Source: MnTg04 sp964568075 (GTDB lineage: Bacteria; Pseudomonadota; Gammaproteobacteria; Steroidobacterales; MnTg04). From it: a DNA stretch of 64,000 bases. Below, piece after piece: positions 16,351-25,943 of the stretch; position 1 is the first letter of the stretch, and each line of letters starts with the position of its first letter. The notes under the pieces were generated by a model. It was not told the DNA's origin. It saw nothing but the letters and a program-made list of their open reading frames with translations, and searched no databases. The translations under genes were made by a program, and so were the position numbers. The stretch is taken from NCBI GenBank assembly GCA_964568075.1, contig CAZMOM010000010.1:1-64000 (forward strand). The letters run 5' to 3'.

Positions 16351-16845
16351 TCAGATATCCACGGAATCTTCGATATAGTTAACACCGGCATCCAAAAACT
16401 CATGCATCCAGTCGGCGACTGCCGTGCCATAGGGAACCAGTTTCGAATCGTCCCACCAAGGCTCGCTCGACATCTGCAATATTTCTCCACCCATGATCAC
16501 CAGCCCGACCAGGATCACGCCGCGCACAAAACCGAACATCATGCCCAGGCTGCGGTCAGGCACCGACAGCGCGGTACGTTGCACGATCATGCTGACCAGA
16601 TTGGCGATCAGCAAAGAGATGATCAGTACCGAAAGGAAAAGAATCAGGCGGCCCGCCCAGATCTTGGCGGCCACGGACAATCCGCTGCCGAGATACGGCT
16701 CGAGCGCCTCGGCATATTCCCACGCAGCCCAGATTGCGATTATCCAACCGACAAGCGACAGTGATTCGCGGAAAAATCCTCGCATTACGCCAATAGACAT
16801 CGAAATCAAAAGAATGACGATCAGGAAGAAATCGAAAAAAATCAT
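16351..16845 (-). CDS. cvpA: CvpA family membrane protein
   Basis: 164 residues from the ATG at 16845 (MIFFDFFLIVILL), chosen because the typical CvpA sequence begins here; an upstream in-frame ATG would add 21 unusual residues. Four hydrophobic helices are separated by the conserved FRESLSLVGWIIA and SVPDRSLGMMFGFVRG segments. Inner-membrane protein, required for colicin V production in E. coli and for purF operon context in general; its molecular role is unsettled. It lies between dedD and purF as in most Gammaproteobacteria. Confidence 0.93.
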   Translation of the reverse strand: MIFFDFFLIVILLISMSIGVMRGFFRESLSLVGWIIAIWAAWEYAEALEPYLGSGLSVAAKIWAGRLILFLSVLIISLLIANLVSMIVQRTALSVPDRSLGMMFGFVRGVILVGLVIMGGEILQMSSEPWWDDSKLVPYGTAVADWMHEFLDAGVNYIEDSVDI

Positions 16846-16933
16846 GGGCGATCCGGAAACCTGCGAGAAGTGCATTTTAGCAGACTCGCCGATGCAAACA
16901 GCAAGCACAAATTAGCAGCGCCGGTGATTACGC

Positions 16934-17527
16934 TCACGGATTGGGCACTGGCTTCGCTGGCTGGCCCTGCTGCTGGAGTTCACGGGCTACCTGATCCGCG
17001 GCCTCGCGGGTCCTCATCGGGCCAACCCGCACTCGATGCAACGTGCGGCCGGCAACAGTTGTCTCGCTGAGATAGCTGTCATAACCCATCGAAGCGAGCG
17101 AATTGGCCTGCCGGCGCGCATTTTCGAGATTCGAAAAACTGCCGGTCTGCACCGCCCATTCTCCCCGCGCCCCGACCGGTTGGTCCTGCTCAATCGCGGT
17201 CGCCTCGCCAGTAGCCGGATTCTGCTTTGTCGCGGATTGTGACACCGCCTGTTTGACGGCAGTCACGGGTTGCTTCGCTGTGGGCTGCGTTTCAGTCTGG
17301 CTGGGCACTGACCGGGCGACCGGCGGTTGCGATCGCAAATTGTCATCGACGTGAATCGTGTGCGTCCGCGTCGGCTGTTCAACCGCACCGGGCAGGATCA
17401 GCGCCTGGCTCTCGCCGGCGGATTCCTCACGCGGGCCGGACAGAAATTCCGGAATAAAGATAATACCGAGCATGACCAGGACGGCCGCCCCGGTCAGTCG
17501 TTCTCTAAGTTGCTGGCTCGTTGCCAT
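16934..17527 (-). CDS. dedD: SPOR-domain protein (DedD-like)
   Basis: 197 residues. A short cytoplasmic N terminus (MATSQQLRERLTG), one transmembrane helix (AAVLVMLGIIFIPEFL), a Pro/Thr/Gln-rich periplasmic linker and a C-terminal SPOR domain (WAVQTGSFSNLENARRQANS ... RVRVGPMRTREAA) that binds denuded septal peptidoglycan. It probably takes part in cell constriction. The position between folC and cvpA is the standard one for dedD. Confidence 0.9.
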   Translation of the reverse strand: MATSQQLRERLTGAAVLVMLGIIFIPEFLSGPREESAGESQALILPGAVEQPTRTHTIHVDDNLRSQPPVARSVPSQTETQPTAKQPVTAVKQAVSQSATKQNPATGEATAIEQDQPVGARGEWAVQTGSFSNLENARRQANSLASMGYDSYLSETTVAGRTLHRVRVGPMRTREAADQVARELQQQGQPAKPVPNP

Positions 17528-17591
17528 ATCGTGTTCTCAACATTTTCAGAGGCTGGCGCCCGGCCGGATCAGGATGACGTGGATGATCAGT

Positions 17592-18917
17592 TTAACAAGA
17601 TTCGACTGCCGACTTCGGAATCTCTTTCTGCAGCCATGCCAGCGCGGGACCGACGATCGAAAATGACCCCGCCACGACGATCCGGTCACCCGGCCGCGCC
17701 GCCTTCGCCGCGATCTCACAAGCCTCGCTCACTTGTGCGATACACGCGACCGGTTGCCCCAGGACCCCGGCCAGCTTGCCGGCCAGGCCGGCCGCCTCCA
17801 GTCCACGCGCTCCTTCCGTGCTAACCGCATACCAGTCGTCGATGACATCGGCGAGAGCGGCCGGTGCGGATGGGTCCTTATCGGCCAGCATGCCCAGGAT
17901 CAGATGACTGCGGCCTGACTCAGGGCGCGGCCGGTTGCCGAGATTGCTGGCCAGCAAATCCATGGCGGCGCGGTTGTGGGCAACATCCAGTATCCATTCC
18001 ACTGAGCCCGGCACGACCTGGAACCGGCCGGGCAACCCGCTGCCGGCCAGCGCATGAACCAGCGCATCGTGCATTTGCCGATGGTCAATGGCCGGGTCCA
18101 GCCCGATTTGCTGAAGTGCGGCAACCGCACAGGAATAATTGGCCAGGTAAGCGTCGCTGGCCGGGACCGGCAATGGCAAGTCTTTAAAATGCCAATCCGG
18201 CCCGCGGCATTGCCACCCCGATGAATCGGCAGTCCATGAGAAATCGCGATCCACAAGCTGCAGGCAAGCGGAGATATCCCCGGCGGTCTCCAGCAGCGAG
18301 TCCGGCGGGTTACTGACGCCACAGATCGCGGGTCTCCCGGAACGGAAAATCCCGGCTTTCTCGCGGGCGATTTCTGCGATGCTTTCTCCCAGCCAGTCCT
18401 GATGATCGAGCGCAAGCGAAGTGATAACCGCGACATCCGCGTCGATGACATTGCACGCATCGAGCCGGCCACCCAGGCCAACCTCAAGCAGGCCGATCTC
18501 GATCTCCGCCCGGTTAAACAATTCGATCGCGGCGAGGGCGCCAAATTCAAAGTAGGTCAGGCTGATCTCTCGCCGCGCCTCATTGACCACCACAAATGCG
18601 TCGGTCAGCTGCCGGTCGCTTACCTCGGCGCCGGCGATGCGGATACGCTCGTTATAACGAAGCAGATGGGGCGACGTGAAGGTACCGGGGCGAAGCCCCA
18701 GCCTCAGCAATATCTGCTCCATAAGGGCGACGCACGAACCCTTGCCATTGGTACCGGCAACTGTAATAACCGGCCATCGAGGCGCGGCGGGGTCCAGGCG
18801 CCCGAGTACTGCCCGGCAACGCTCCAGACCGAGATCGATCTTGCGTGGATGAAGAGACTCCTGCCACCGCAGCCAGTCTTTCAGTGCGCTTTTTTTACCG
18901 GGTATTTCAGCTGGCAT
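17592..18917 (-). CDS. folC: bifunctional dihydrofolate/folylpolyglutamate synthase
   Basis: 441 residues. Adds Glu to dihydropteroate and to tetrahydrofolate. The ATP loop is VAGTNGKGSCVALM near residue 53, FTSPHLLRYNERIRI follows, and the C-terminal ligase domain has DVAHNRAA and LILGMLADKD. Length normal. It sits between accD and dedD as in pseudomonads. Confidence 0.96.
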   Translation of the reverse strand: MPAEIPGKKSALKDWLRWQESLHPRKIDLGLERCRAVLGRLDPAAPRWPVITVAGTNGKGSCVALMEQILLRLGLRPGTFTSPHLLRYNERIRIAGAEVSDRQLTDAFVVVNEARREISLTYFEFGALAAIELFNRAEIEIGLLEVGLGGRLDACNVIDADVAVITSLALDHQDWLGESIAEIAREKAGIFRSGRPAICGVSNPPDSLLETAGDISACLQLVDRDFSWTADSSGWQCRGPDWHFKDLPLPVPASDAYLANYSCAVAALQQIGLDPAIDHRQMHDALVHALAGSGLPGRFQVVPGSVEWILDVAHNRAAMDLLASNLGNRPRPESGRSHLILGMLADKDPSAPAALADVIDDWYAVSTEGARGLEAAGLAGKLAGVLGQPVACIAQVSEACEIAAKAARPGDRIVVAGSFSIVGPALAWLQKEIPKSAVESC

Positions 18918-18945
18918 GATGCATGCCGGACAGCCGGGGCCAGGT

Positions 18946-19815
18946 TCAGTTTTCCGCCGCCGGTTTTGGTTGGTTCAAAAGCATCGATACGATATCCGCG
19001 ACGCGGTCACGCATTTCGCGACGGTCCACGATCTGGTCCAGCGCGCCATGTTCGAGCAAAAACTCGCTACGCTGAAATCCCTCCGGCAAAGTCTCGCGCA
19101 CCGTCTGGGCGATGACACGCGGTCCGGCAAACCCGATCAGCGCACCAGGCTCACCGATATTGACGTCACCCAATGAGGCCAGGCTGGCGGACACGCCGCC
19201 GGTCGTCGGATCGGTCAGTACGGAAATGTAGGGAATCCCTCTCTGCCCCAGTCTGGTCAGCGCCGCGCTGGTTTTCGTCATTTGAAACAGCGACATCAAT
19301 GCCTCCTGCATGCGGGCGCCGCCACTCGCGGAAAAACAGATCAGCGGACGATTGTCTTCGAGGCAGGCGTTGACGGCGCGAACGAATTTCTCGCCAACCA
19401 CAGAACCCATGGAGCCGCCGAGAAAACCAAATTCGAAAGCACAGACGACCACCGGGATACCCTTGAGCTCGCCTTTCAAGACGATCAGGGCAGCTTTTTC
19501 ATTCGTTTTCTTTTGCGCCGCCTGTAGCCGGTCTTTGTACCGCTTGCTGTCTTTGAAGCGCAACATATCGACCGATTCCATTTTTTCTGCAATTTCCTGC
19601 CGGTTGTTTTGGTCGAGAAATCCGCCCAGTCGGTCGCGCGCGGAAATACGCATGTGGTAACCGCATTTCGGGCAAACGCTGAGATTACGCTCAAGTTCGG
19701 ACTTGTACAGAACCGCGCCACAGGGTTTGCAGTTCATCCACAAGCCTTCGGGCACCGACCGCGTACGCAGGTCCGTCTTGATCCGCGAGGGCATGAGTTT
19801 TTGAAACCAGCTCAT
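18946..19815 (-). CDS. accD: acetyl-CoA carboxylase carboxyltransferase subunit beta
   Basis: 289 residues. The N-terminal zinc ribbon shows CKPC and CPKC pairs (NCKPCGAVLYK, SVCPKCGYHM). The crotonase-like carboxyltransferase core has GSMGSVVGEK, FSASGGARMQE and DPTTGGVSASLASLGD. With AccA (not in the window) it transfers CO2 from biotin to acetyl-CoA for fatty acid synthesis. It lies 15 bases after truA. The trp genes often found between truA and accD in pseudomonads are absent. Confidence 0.98.
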   Translation of the reverse strand: MSWFQKLMPSRIKTDLRTRSVPEGLWMNCKPCGAVLYKSELERNLSVCPKCGYHMRISARDRLGGFLDQNNRQEIAEKMESVDMLRFKDSKRYKDRLQAAQKKTNEKAALIVLKGELKGIPVVVCAFEFGFLGGSMGSVVGEKFVRAVNACLEDNRPLICFSASGGARMQEALMSLFQMTKTSAALTRLGQRGIPYISVLTDPTTGGVSASLASLGDVNIGEPGALIGFAGPRVIAQTVRETLPEGFQRSEFLLEHGALDQIVDRREMRDRVADIVSMLLNQPKPAAEN

Positions 19816-19830
19816 CAGGCGACCTTTGTA

Positions 19831-20643
19831 TTAATACTGCCCGGCGCCATCTATCCTACAGTGAAACAGATGGGCTGGCACGACATTGTCCGGCAGCCCG
19901 TGTTTCTTGTCGTAAGCGACTCCGACCAGGTAAAGACCCGACGCCGACGCCGTCATCCCGGCCGAACTGCGGCTCTGCGCAGCGAGCGCTTCGGCCGCCC
20001 ATCCGGGGTCCGCGTCGCCACGACCTATCCTGATCAAGGTACCGGCAATGTTCCTGACCATGTGGTGTAAAAATGCATCGGCTGTGATCACGATGCTCAC
20101 GAGATCGCCGCGACGCTCTACGTCCAGCCTCTCAATGGTGCGCACCGGGGTTTTCGCCTGGCATCCCGATGCCCTGAACGAACTGAAATCATGCTCACCG
20201 AGCAGGAATTTAGCGCCCAGCCGCATCGCGTCGGCATCGAGACTCTCTCTGACCCAGCTGGTCCTCCGGTGCCAAAGCGCGCTGCGCTCGCTGCGGTTGA
20301 GAATCAGGTACTGGTAGGTTCGCGACAACGCACTGAACCGGGCATGAAACTGGTCGCCGACGGGCCTCGCCCAGTAGAGATTAATATCGTCCGGAAGATT
20401 GCTGTTGCCGCCCAGAATCCAGCCACGTTGAGAACGCTCTACGCCGGTGTCTATATGAACGACCTGGGCTGTGGCGTGTACACCGGCATCCGTTCGTCCG
20501 GCGCAGATGACGGACAGGTTCTCATCGGCTACCGTCGATAACGCGTCCTGCAGGCAGGTCTGCACGCTGCGGCCTTCGCGCTGCGCCTGCCATCCGACCA
20601 GCTTGCTGCCATCGTACTCAACGCCAAACGCCAGTCGACCCAT
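19831..20643 (-). CDS. truA: tRNA pseudouridine(38-40) synthase
   Basis: 270 residues. Modifies U38-U40 in the anticodon arm. The catalytic Asp is in AGRTDAGVHATAQVVH. FHARFSALSRTYQY and FLHHMVRNIAGTLI match TruA. It starts MGRLAFGVEYDG, three bases after the fimV stop, so the two are translationally linked. Confidence 0.97.
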   Translation of the reverse strand: MGRLAFGVEYDGSKLVGWQAQREGRSVQTCLQDALSTVADENLSVICAGRTDAGVHATAQVVHIDTGVERSQRGWILGGNSNLPDDINLYWARPVGDQFHARFSALSRTYQYLILNRSERSALWHRRTSWVRESLDADAMRLGAKFLLGEHDFSSFRASGCQAKTPVRTIERLDVERRGDLVSIVITADAFLHHMVRNIAGTLIRIGRGDADPGWAAEALAAQSRSSAGMTASASGLYLVGVAYDKKHGLPDNVVPAHLFHCRIDGAGQY

Positions 20644-20646
20644 AGA

Positions 20647-23600
20647 TCAAGGCAGGTTGTTAATCAGCCCCTGCGCTTCTTCTTTTTGTTTGTCGTTGCC
20701 TTCTTCCAGTACTTCTTCAAGAATGCTGCGCGCGCCATCGGGGTCGCCCATGTCCATATAGGCTCTCGCCAGATCGAGCTTGGTCCCGACCTCGCTCATG
20801 GTTTCGGCTTCCGAATCCGCGTCGGGCAGCTTGACCGTACCGGTGTAGTCAACGTCCTCGACGATAGCCTCATGGATACCCGTGACTTCATGGATGCCGG
20901 TCGCATCGACCGGGGTTGGATCGGGCAGTTTCATCGTGCTCGAATGATCCAGATCGTCGCTGCCACCAGATTCCATCTCGCGCGTCATTTCCAGCGTATC
21001 GGCGCTGTCGGATCTGTCGGTGCTGAGATCGCCGCCGATATCCATATCCAGTTTGTCCGAAATGCGGGACTCATCGTCATCGCCGAAAACATCGGTAAAC
21101 ATTTGTTCTTCGTCGTCTTCGTCGTCATCGCTCGACATCCTGGGCATCTCAGCGGTTTTTCCCTGATCTACGGCGATACCGGCAGCGGCGTCCAGATCGA
21201 TATCGAGGCCGGTTTTCGCGTCTTCCAGCGCGGTCTTCCTGATCTGTACGGTATCGTGGCCTGTTTTACCTTCCTCAGCCTCCACGTCGATTACTTGCAT
21301 CGTCCCCGTGGCTTCCAGTTCATCATCGAGACCCAGATCATCCACATTGAGTTCCGCGGTCTGACCGGTGGCATCAGGATCGATTTCGCCCGCCGCATCA
21401 CCGCTCAAATCATCCGCTGCCGCCACTGTCTCATCGTCGCCAAGTTCCAGCGCCGCCAGTCCGCTGATGTCGATCTCATCTGCGACGGACGCCGCGGCCG
21501 GCTCATCCGCCTCATCGACGTCTGCAAAAATGTCATCGAAAGCGGTCGTTTCAGGTTCGATGATCGTATCGTCCCCCGCCATCAGCAAATCGACGTCAAC
21601 CTCACTGACCTTGGTCTCCTCGAGCTCCACATCGACAACACCACCCGGCGCCATCATGCCCGGCGACTCGCTGAACAAGCCGGCGTCCGGGCAGATCTGC
21701 TTGCCCATGATCAGAATCTTGTCCCATTCGCCCTGCTCCATTTGATCCTGATGGCTGTGCAGGTATTGGGCGGTTTCAAGGAAAGAATCCTTGTTGCCCC
21801 AGACAAAAAATATTTCCGTCAGTTTGATTCGGTATTCGTTGCGATCCGGGTTTTTATCGAGTGCTTTTTGCACCAGATCGGCCGCCTGATCGTACAAGCC
21901 GTAAGCCATGTGAAAATCCGCCTCGGCAAGAGGATCGGTGCCTTCCAGGTTTAGCGCCGTTTCACCGCTGACGGTTTGCTCGATTTTAGTCAAATCGACT
22001 TCGACGCCTGGCATGGTCGACTCAAGATCGGTGCCACCCACAGCGGGCGTCGCTGCCGGCGGTTCCCCTATGACCGGCTCGACAGTCTCGTCCTCTGCGA
22101 TCGTATCCGCAAATGCGGCATCACCGGCAAGCGTCTCTTCCACGACAAAACCTTCATCCGACCCCGGCACGATCGCCCTGATTTGTGCGGTGCCGGTGTC
22201 TTCGATGGAGTCGTCACCGTATGGCTCATCGGCGATGATTGCCTCCAGGTCGCCTGATTCATCGCGGCGACGCCGTGCAAAAACGAGCCCACCGAAACCA
22301 AGCAGGACAACCCCCAGCCCGATCCAGACCCACTGATTTCCCAGCAGATCCGACGCACGATCCATCAACGTCGGGCCCTTGTCCGGTCGGGTGACTACGG
22401 TGGGCACCGGCTGGATCGTCGGTTCTATATCCGTGACCGTGGTTTCGCCGGTGACTGTGTCATCCGTTACTCCGTCGTCGGCCAATTCATCCGCCAGCTC
22501 AGCGGCCAGCCGGGCTTCGTCGTCCGCAAGCGCAGCGGCGGTCAACGCTTCGTCCGCGAGCGCAGCGGCGGTCAACGCTTCGTCCGCGAGCGCAGCGGCT
22601 GCCAACGCTTCGTCCGCGAGTGCAGCGGCTGCCAACGAATCATCGAGCTGGCGCTGCAATACGGCCAGTTCGGAGTCCTTGATCTGTATCAGGCGATCCT
22701 GCTCGTCCAGGCTTTGCGTCATTTCTTCGATCTGCTCGCGCAGCACCAGGTTTTCTGTCGTCTGGTCGGCGAGTTCCTCGGCGAGCGCCTCATCTGCAGC
22801 GCTTGCACCGGCCCCGCCCTGGGTGCTGCTGTCAGCCGGCACCAGGCGCAACCGGCCGGATTCGCCGCTGTCGTAAGCATAACTTCCGCCGCGCCATTCA
22901 TTCATATGGCGGCGAACTTCGGCATTGGCGTCCGAGCGATTTATATCAGCCACATCCACGCTGTCTGGTATGCGCAGTATCACCCCGGCCTTAAGACGAT
23001 TGATGTTGCCGTAAAAAGCCTCGGGATTGGCCCGAAACATGGCGATCATCATGCGGTTGATACCGGTACCGTCCGGGCGCATGTCGCGCGACAGTTCCCA
23101 CAACGTATCGCCACGCTGAACCATGTATTCATTGGGCTGTGTAGCTGTCGGCAGCGCTCTGGGCGAATAGGGTTCAGAAATTCGAGTTTCCGCGCCTGGT
23201 GCCGGCTGCTCGGGTAGCGGCATTCTGACCACGGTGCCCGTGGTCTGAGTTGTCGATCTCGGTGTCGGCGCGATGGGTGTCGGCACCGGCTGACTCTCCT
23301 GCGCGGCAAATACAGGGGGATCGAGCAGCACGGTGTACTCACGCAACATGTGGCCGCGCGCCCAGTCCAGCTCGACGAGCATGGTCACGAAAGGCTCCGG
23401 GATCGAGCGATCGGAAGAAACGTGGATAACGTGCCGGTTACCAGGCAAGTGCCTGATTTCCAAAGAAATTGAGCGCAAAAATCCTGGTTGGTCCAAACCA
23501 TATCGGGCGAATAGCTCGGGCGATGCCATGTTCGCTTCCAGAGAAACAAGATCTTCGTCCGCCACGGACAACAACTCGATATCGGCGTCCATCGGCTGAT

Positions 23601-23703
23601 TCAACGCCGAATGAAGCGTAATTTCGCCCAGGCCCAGTCCATGTGCCGAAAACGGTACGATCAGCAATGCCAGCCAGACCGAAAACGCAATTTTGCGCAC
23701 CAT
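20647..23703 (-). CDS. fimV: FimV-like pilus assembly/polarity protein
   Basis: 1018 residues from ATG 23703, chosen for its ribosome site (AGGGAG) and because a signal peptide begins there (MVRKIAFSVWLALLIVPFSAHG). Order: signal peptide; N-terminal GLGEITLHSALNQPMDADI domain; LysM peptidoglycan-binding domain (YMVQRGDTLWELSRDM ... LRIPD); coiled coil with Ala-rich tandem repeats (about residues 352-391); one transmembrane helix (WVWIGLGVVLLGFGGLVF) with a positive RRRR stop; a very acidic cytoplasmic region; the TPR-like FimV C-terminal domain (ETMSEVGTKLDLARAYMDMGD). FimV organises type IV pilus and polar proteins. Lies between asd and truA as in Pseudomonas. Confidence 0.95.
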   Translation of the reverse strand: MVRKIAFSVWLALLIVPFSAHGLGLGEITLHSALNQPMDADIELLSVADEDLVSLEANMASPELFARYGLDQPGFLRSISLEIRHLPGNRHVIHVSSDRSIPEPFVTMLVELDWARGHMLREYTVLLDPPVFAAQESQPVPTPIAPTPRSTTQTTGTVVRMPLPEQPAPGAETRISEPYSPRALPTATQPNEYMVQRGDTLWELSRDMRPDGTGINRMMIAMFRANPEAFYGNINRLKAGVILRIPDSVDVADINRSDANAEVRRHMNEWRGGSYAYDSGESGRLRLVPADSSTQGGAGASAADEALAEELADQTTENLVLREQIEEMTQSLDEQDRLIQIKDSELAVLQRQLDDSLAAAALADEALAAAALADEALTAAALADEALTAAALADDEARLAAELADELADDGVTDDTVTGETTVTDIEPTIQPVPTVVTRPDKGPTLMDRASDLLGNQWVWIGLGVVLLGFGGLVFARRRRDESGDLEAIIADEPYGDDSIEDTGTAQIRAIVPGSDEGFVVEETLAGDAAFADTIAEDETVEPVIGEPPAATPAVGGTDLESTMPGVEVDLTKIEQTVSGETALNLEGTDPLAEADFHMAYGLYDQAADLVQKALDKNPDRNEYRIKLTEIFFVWGNKDSFLETAQYLHSHQDQMEQGEWDKILIMGKQICPDAGLFSESPGMMAPGGVVDVELEETKVSEVDVDLLMAGDDTIIEPETTAFDDIFADVDEADEPAAASVADEIDISGLAALELGDDETVAAADDLSGDAAGEIDPDATGQTAELNVDDLGLDDELEATGTMQVIDVEAEEGKTGHDTVQIRKTALEDAKTGLDIDLDAAAGIAVDQGKTAEMPRMSSDDDEDDEEQMFTDVFGDDDESRISDKLDMDIGGDLSTDRSDSADTLEMTREMESGGSDDLDHSSTMKLPDPTPVDATGIHEVTGIHEAIVEDVDYTGTVKLPDADSEAETMSEVGTKLDLARAYMDMGDPDGARSILEEVLEEGNDKQKEEAQGLINNLP
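22531..22650. repeat. 30-bp tandem repeat within fimV
   Basis: Four head-to-tail 30-base units (22531, 22561, 22591, 22621) with few differences, each encoding ALADEALxAA on the minus strand. The last unit is partly diverged. The 10-residue period continues the coiled coil before the FimV transmembrane helix. Confidence 0.9.
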
Positions 23704-23802
23704 TCTTACTCCCTGAATTTCCGCCATCCGCCTCGCGGCCAGTCCGGCCAGCGACCCCTGCCAACCTAACAAGCCCCTTTAGTTTCAACGCCTAACTATA
23801 GC

Positions 23803-24816
23803 TTACAAATGGGTTTTTACCAAAATTTCAGCAATTTGGATACTGTTCAAAGCTGCGCCTTTTCGGACATTATCCGCCACTATCCATAAATTCAATCCAT
23901 TGCTGTCCACGAGGTCCTTTCTGACCCGCCCGACAAAAACTTCGTCCGTTTTCGGCGTATCGATCGCCGGGGTTGGGAAAATCATCTTTCCAGGCTCATC
24001 CATCAAGCGTACACCGGGCGCCTCGCGTAGCAATTCTCTCGCCCTTTCGGCGCTCAGCTGCTCTTCGGTTTCGATCGTTACCGATGCGGCGTGGCCGAAA
24101 AATACCGGCACTCGCACAGCCGTCGCACTGACCCGGAGTTCCGGGATCCCCAGTATTCGCCTCGTTTCCCAGACGATTTTCATTTCTTCGCGGGTGTAGT
24201 CATTGTCCTGAAATTCGTCAATCTGCGGCCAGACATTAAATGCCATCCGCAGATCCTTATCCCGCCCCTTGCCGGCCAGTAATTCGACCGATTGCTTTGC
24301 CAGGTCCTCCAGCTCCCCCCTGCCGGCGCCGGAGACCGACTGGTAGGTGCTGACCCGCACGCTGCGAATACCCGCTGCATCGTGCAAGGGTTTCAGCGCC
24401 ACCACCAACTGAATAGTCGAGCAATTCGGGTTGGCGATCAGGTTTCGCTGCCGAAAATTTTCGATTTCGGCTGCGTTGACCTCCGGTACGATCAATGGAA
24501 CGTCGTCGTCGTAACGAAAGCACGATGTATTGTCGATAACCACGCAACCGGCCTCTGCCGCTTTGTTGGCGTACTTCGCCGATACCGACGCGCCTGCAGA
24601 AAACAGCGCCAGGTCAGTGGCGGCGAAATCATAATCCTGCAACATCTCAACGGGCAGTTCCTGGTTTCCGAAACAGACGGTCTTGCCAAACGAACGCTCG
24701 CTGCCGATCGCCCGTACCTCGGTCGCCGGAAATTTTCGCTCGGCCAGAATATCAAGCATTGTTTCGCCGACCAGGCCGGTCGCGCCGACGACTGCGATGT
24801 TTAAATTGTCCGCCAT
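23803..24816 (-). CDS. asd: aspartate-semialdehyde dehydrogenase
   Basis: 337 residues. Reduces aspartyl phosphate with NADPH for Lys, Thr, Met and cell-wall synthesis. NADP loop GATGLVGETML, active-site Cys in NPNCSTIQLV, SGAGRGELEDL, and the C-terminal HAASVTIETE. It belongs to the shorter ASD class that accompanies fimV in pseudomonads. Twenty bases after aroC on the same strand. Confidence 0.97.
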   Translation of the reverse strand: MADNLNIAVVGATGLVGETMLDILAERKFPATEVRAIGSERSFGKTVCFGNQELPVEMLQDYDFAATDLALFSAGASVSAKYANKAAEAGCVVIDNTSCFRYDDDVPLIVPEVNAAEIENFRQRNLIANPNCSTIQLVVALKPLHDAAGIRSVRVSTYQSVSGAGRGELEDLAKQSVELLAGKGRDKDLRMAFNVWPQIDEFQDNDYTREEMKIVWETRRILGIPELRVSATAVRVPVFFGHAASVTIETEEQLSAERARELLREAPGVRLMDEPGKMIFPTPAIDTPKTDEVFVGRVRKDLVDSNGLNLWIVADNVRKGAALNSIQIAEILVKTHL

Positions 24817-24836
24817 CGTCTGTTCCGCAAACCCTG

Positions 24837-25943
24837 TTACTCCGCCGGTACCGAACCGGGCACAGGCAGAGTCTCACAAACCACATCCTGATTCTGAGCA
24901 CGGTGTCGCAAATAATGATCCATCAAAACGAGCGCGAGCATGGCTTCGACAATTGGCACGGCCCGAAGACCCACGCATGGGTCGTGACGGCCCCGGGTTA
25001 TCGCCTCGGTCGCCCGCCCTTTTTCATCTATCGTGGCAACCGGCAAGCGCAGACTGGATGTCGGTTTGAACGCCACACTGACGAGGATGTCCTGCCCGGA
25101 GGAGATGCCGCCGAGTACACCGCCTGCGTGGTTGCTCAGAAACCCGGCGGGAGTGAGCGGATCACGATGCTCGGTGCCCGGTTGCCTGATCGCGTCAAAT
25201 CCGGCGCCGATCTCGACCCCTTTGGCGGCGTTTATCCCCATCATGGCGCCGGCAATATCGGCATCGAGTTTGTCAAAGACCGGCTCGCCCAGGCCAGGCG
25301 GCACGCCTTTGCCAACTACATTGACTCTGGCGCCGACCGAGTTGCCCGATTTGCGCAGTTCGTCTATAAAATTTTCGAGTTCCGATAAACGCGATTCGTC
25401 CGCACAAAAAAACGGGTTGTCGTTGACAATGGTCATATCGGCCGGGGCAAGCTCGAGCGGACCGAGTTGTGCCAGGTAACCTGTGATCTCTACGCCCAGT
25501 CGTGCCGCCAGATACTTTCTCGCAATTGCGCCGGCGGCAACGCGAATCACGGTTTCGCGTGCGGATGAGCGACCTCCGCCCCGATAATCCCGGAATCCAT
25601 ACTTCATCTGGTACGTGTAATCTGCGTGTCCGGGCCGGAAGATGGTCTTGATGGAATCATAGTCGCGGGTTCGTTGATCTGTGTTTTCGATCAGCAAGCC
25701 GATCGGTGCGCCGGTGGTTTTACCTGCAAATACGCCGGACAATATTTTGACCTTGTCCGGCTCCCGCCGTTGACTGGTATGTCTCGATTGCCCGCTGCGC
25801 CGCCGGTCGATATCGCGCTGCAAATCTTCTTCATTCAGTTCCAGGCCGGGCGGGCAACCATCGACGATGCCACCGAGCGCCGGGCCGTGGCTTTCGCCAA
25901 AACTGCTGAGAACAAACGATTTTCCGATGCTGTTACCCGACAT
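24837..25943 (-). CDS. aroC: chorismate synthase
   Basis: 368 residues from ATG 25943 (MSGNSIGKSFVLSSFGESHG), which matches the normal N terminus and has an AGGGG ribosome site; the frame extends upstream only into prmB. The enzyme removes phosphate from EPSP using reduced FMN. GESHG, RRRSGQSRHTSQR, YRGGGRSSARET and the GISSGQ segment are visible. Overlaps the end of prmB by 11 bases. Confidence 0.97.
   Translation of the reverse strand: MSGNSIGKSFVLSSFGESHGPALGGIVDGCPPGLELNEEDLQRDIDRRRSGQSRHTSQRREPDKVKILSGVFAGKTTGAPIGLLIENTDQRTRDYDSIKTIFRPGHADYTYQMKYGFRDYRGGGRSSARETVIRVAAGAIARKYLAARLGVEITGYLAQLGPLELAPADMTIVNDNPFFCADESRLSELENFIDELRKSGNSVGARVNVVGKGVPPGLGEPVFDKLDADIAGAMMGINAAKGVEIGAGFDAIRQPGTEHRDPLTPAGFLSNHAGGVLGGISSGQDILVSVAFKPTSSLRLPVATIDEKGRATEAITRGRHDPCVGLRAVPIVEAMLALVLMDHYLRHRAQNQDVVCETLPVPGSVPAE

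Noticed and set aside
20686..21954. 422-codon plus-strand frame
   Set aside because: Antisense shadow of fimV, long only because of the acidic codon-biased region on the other strand.
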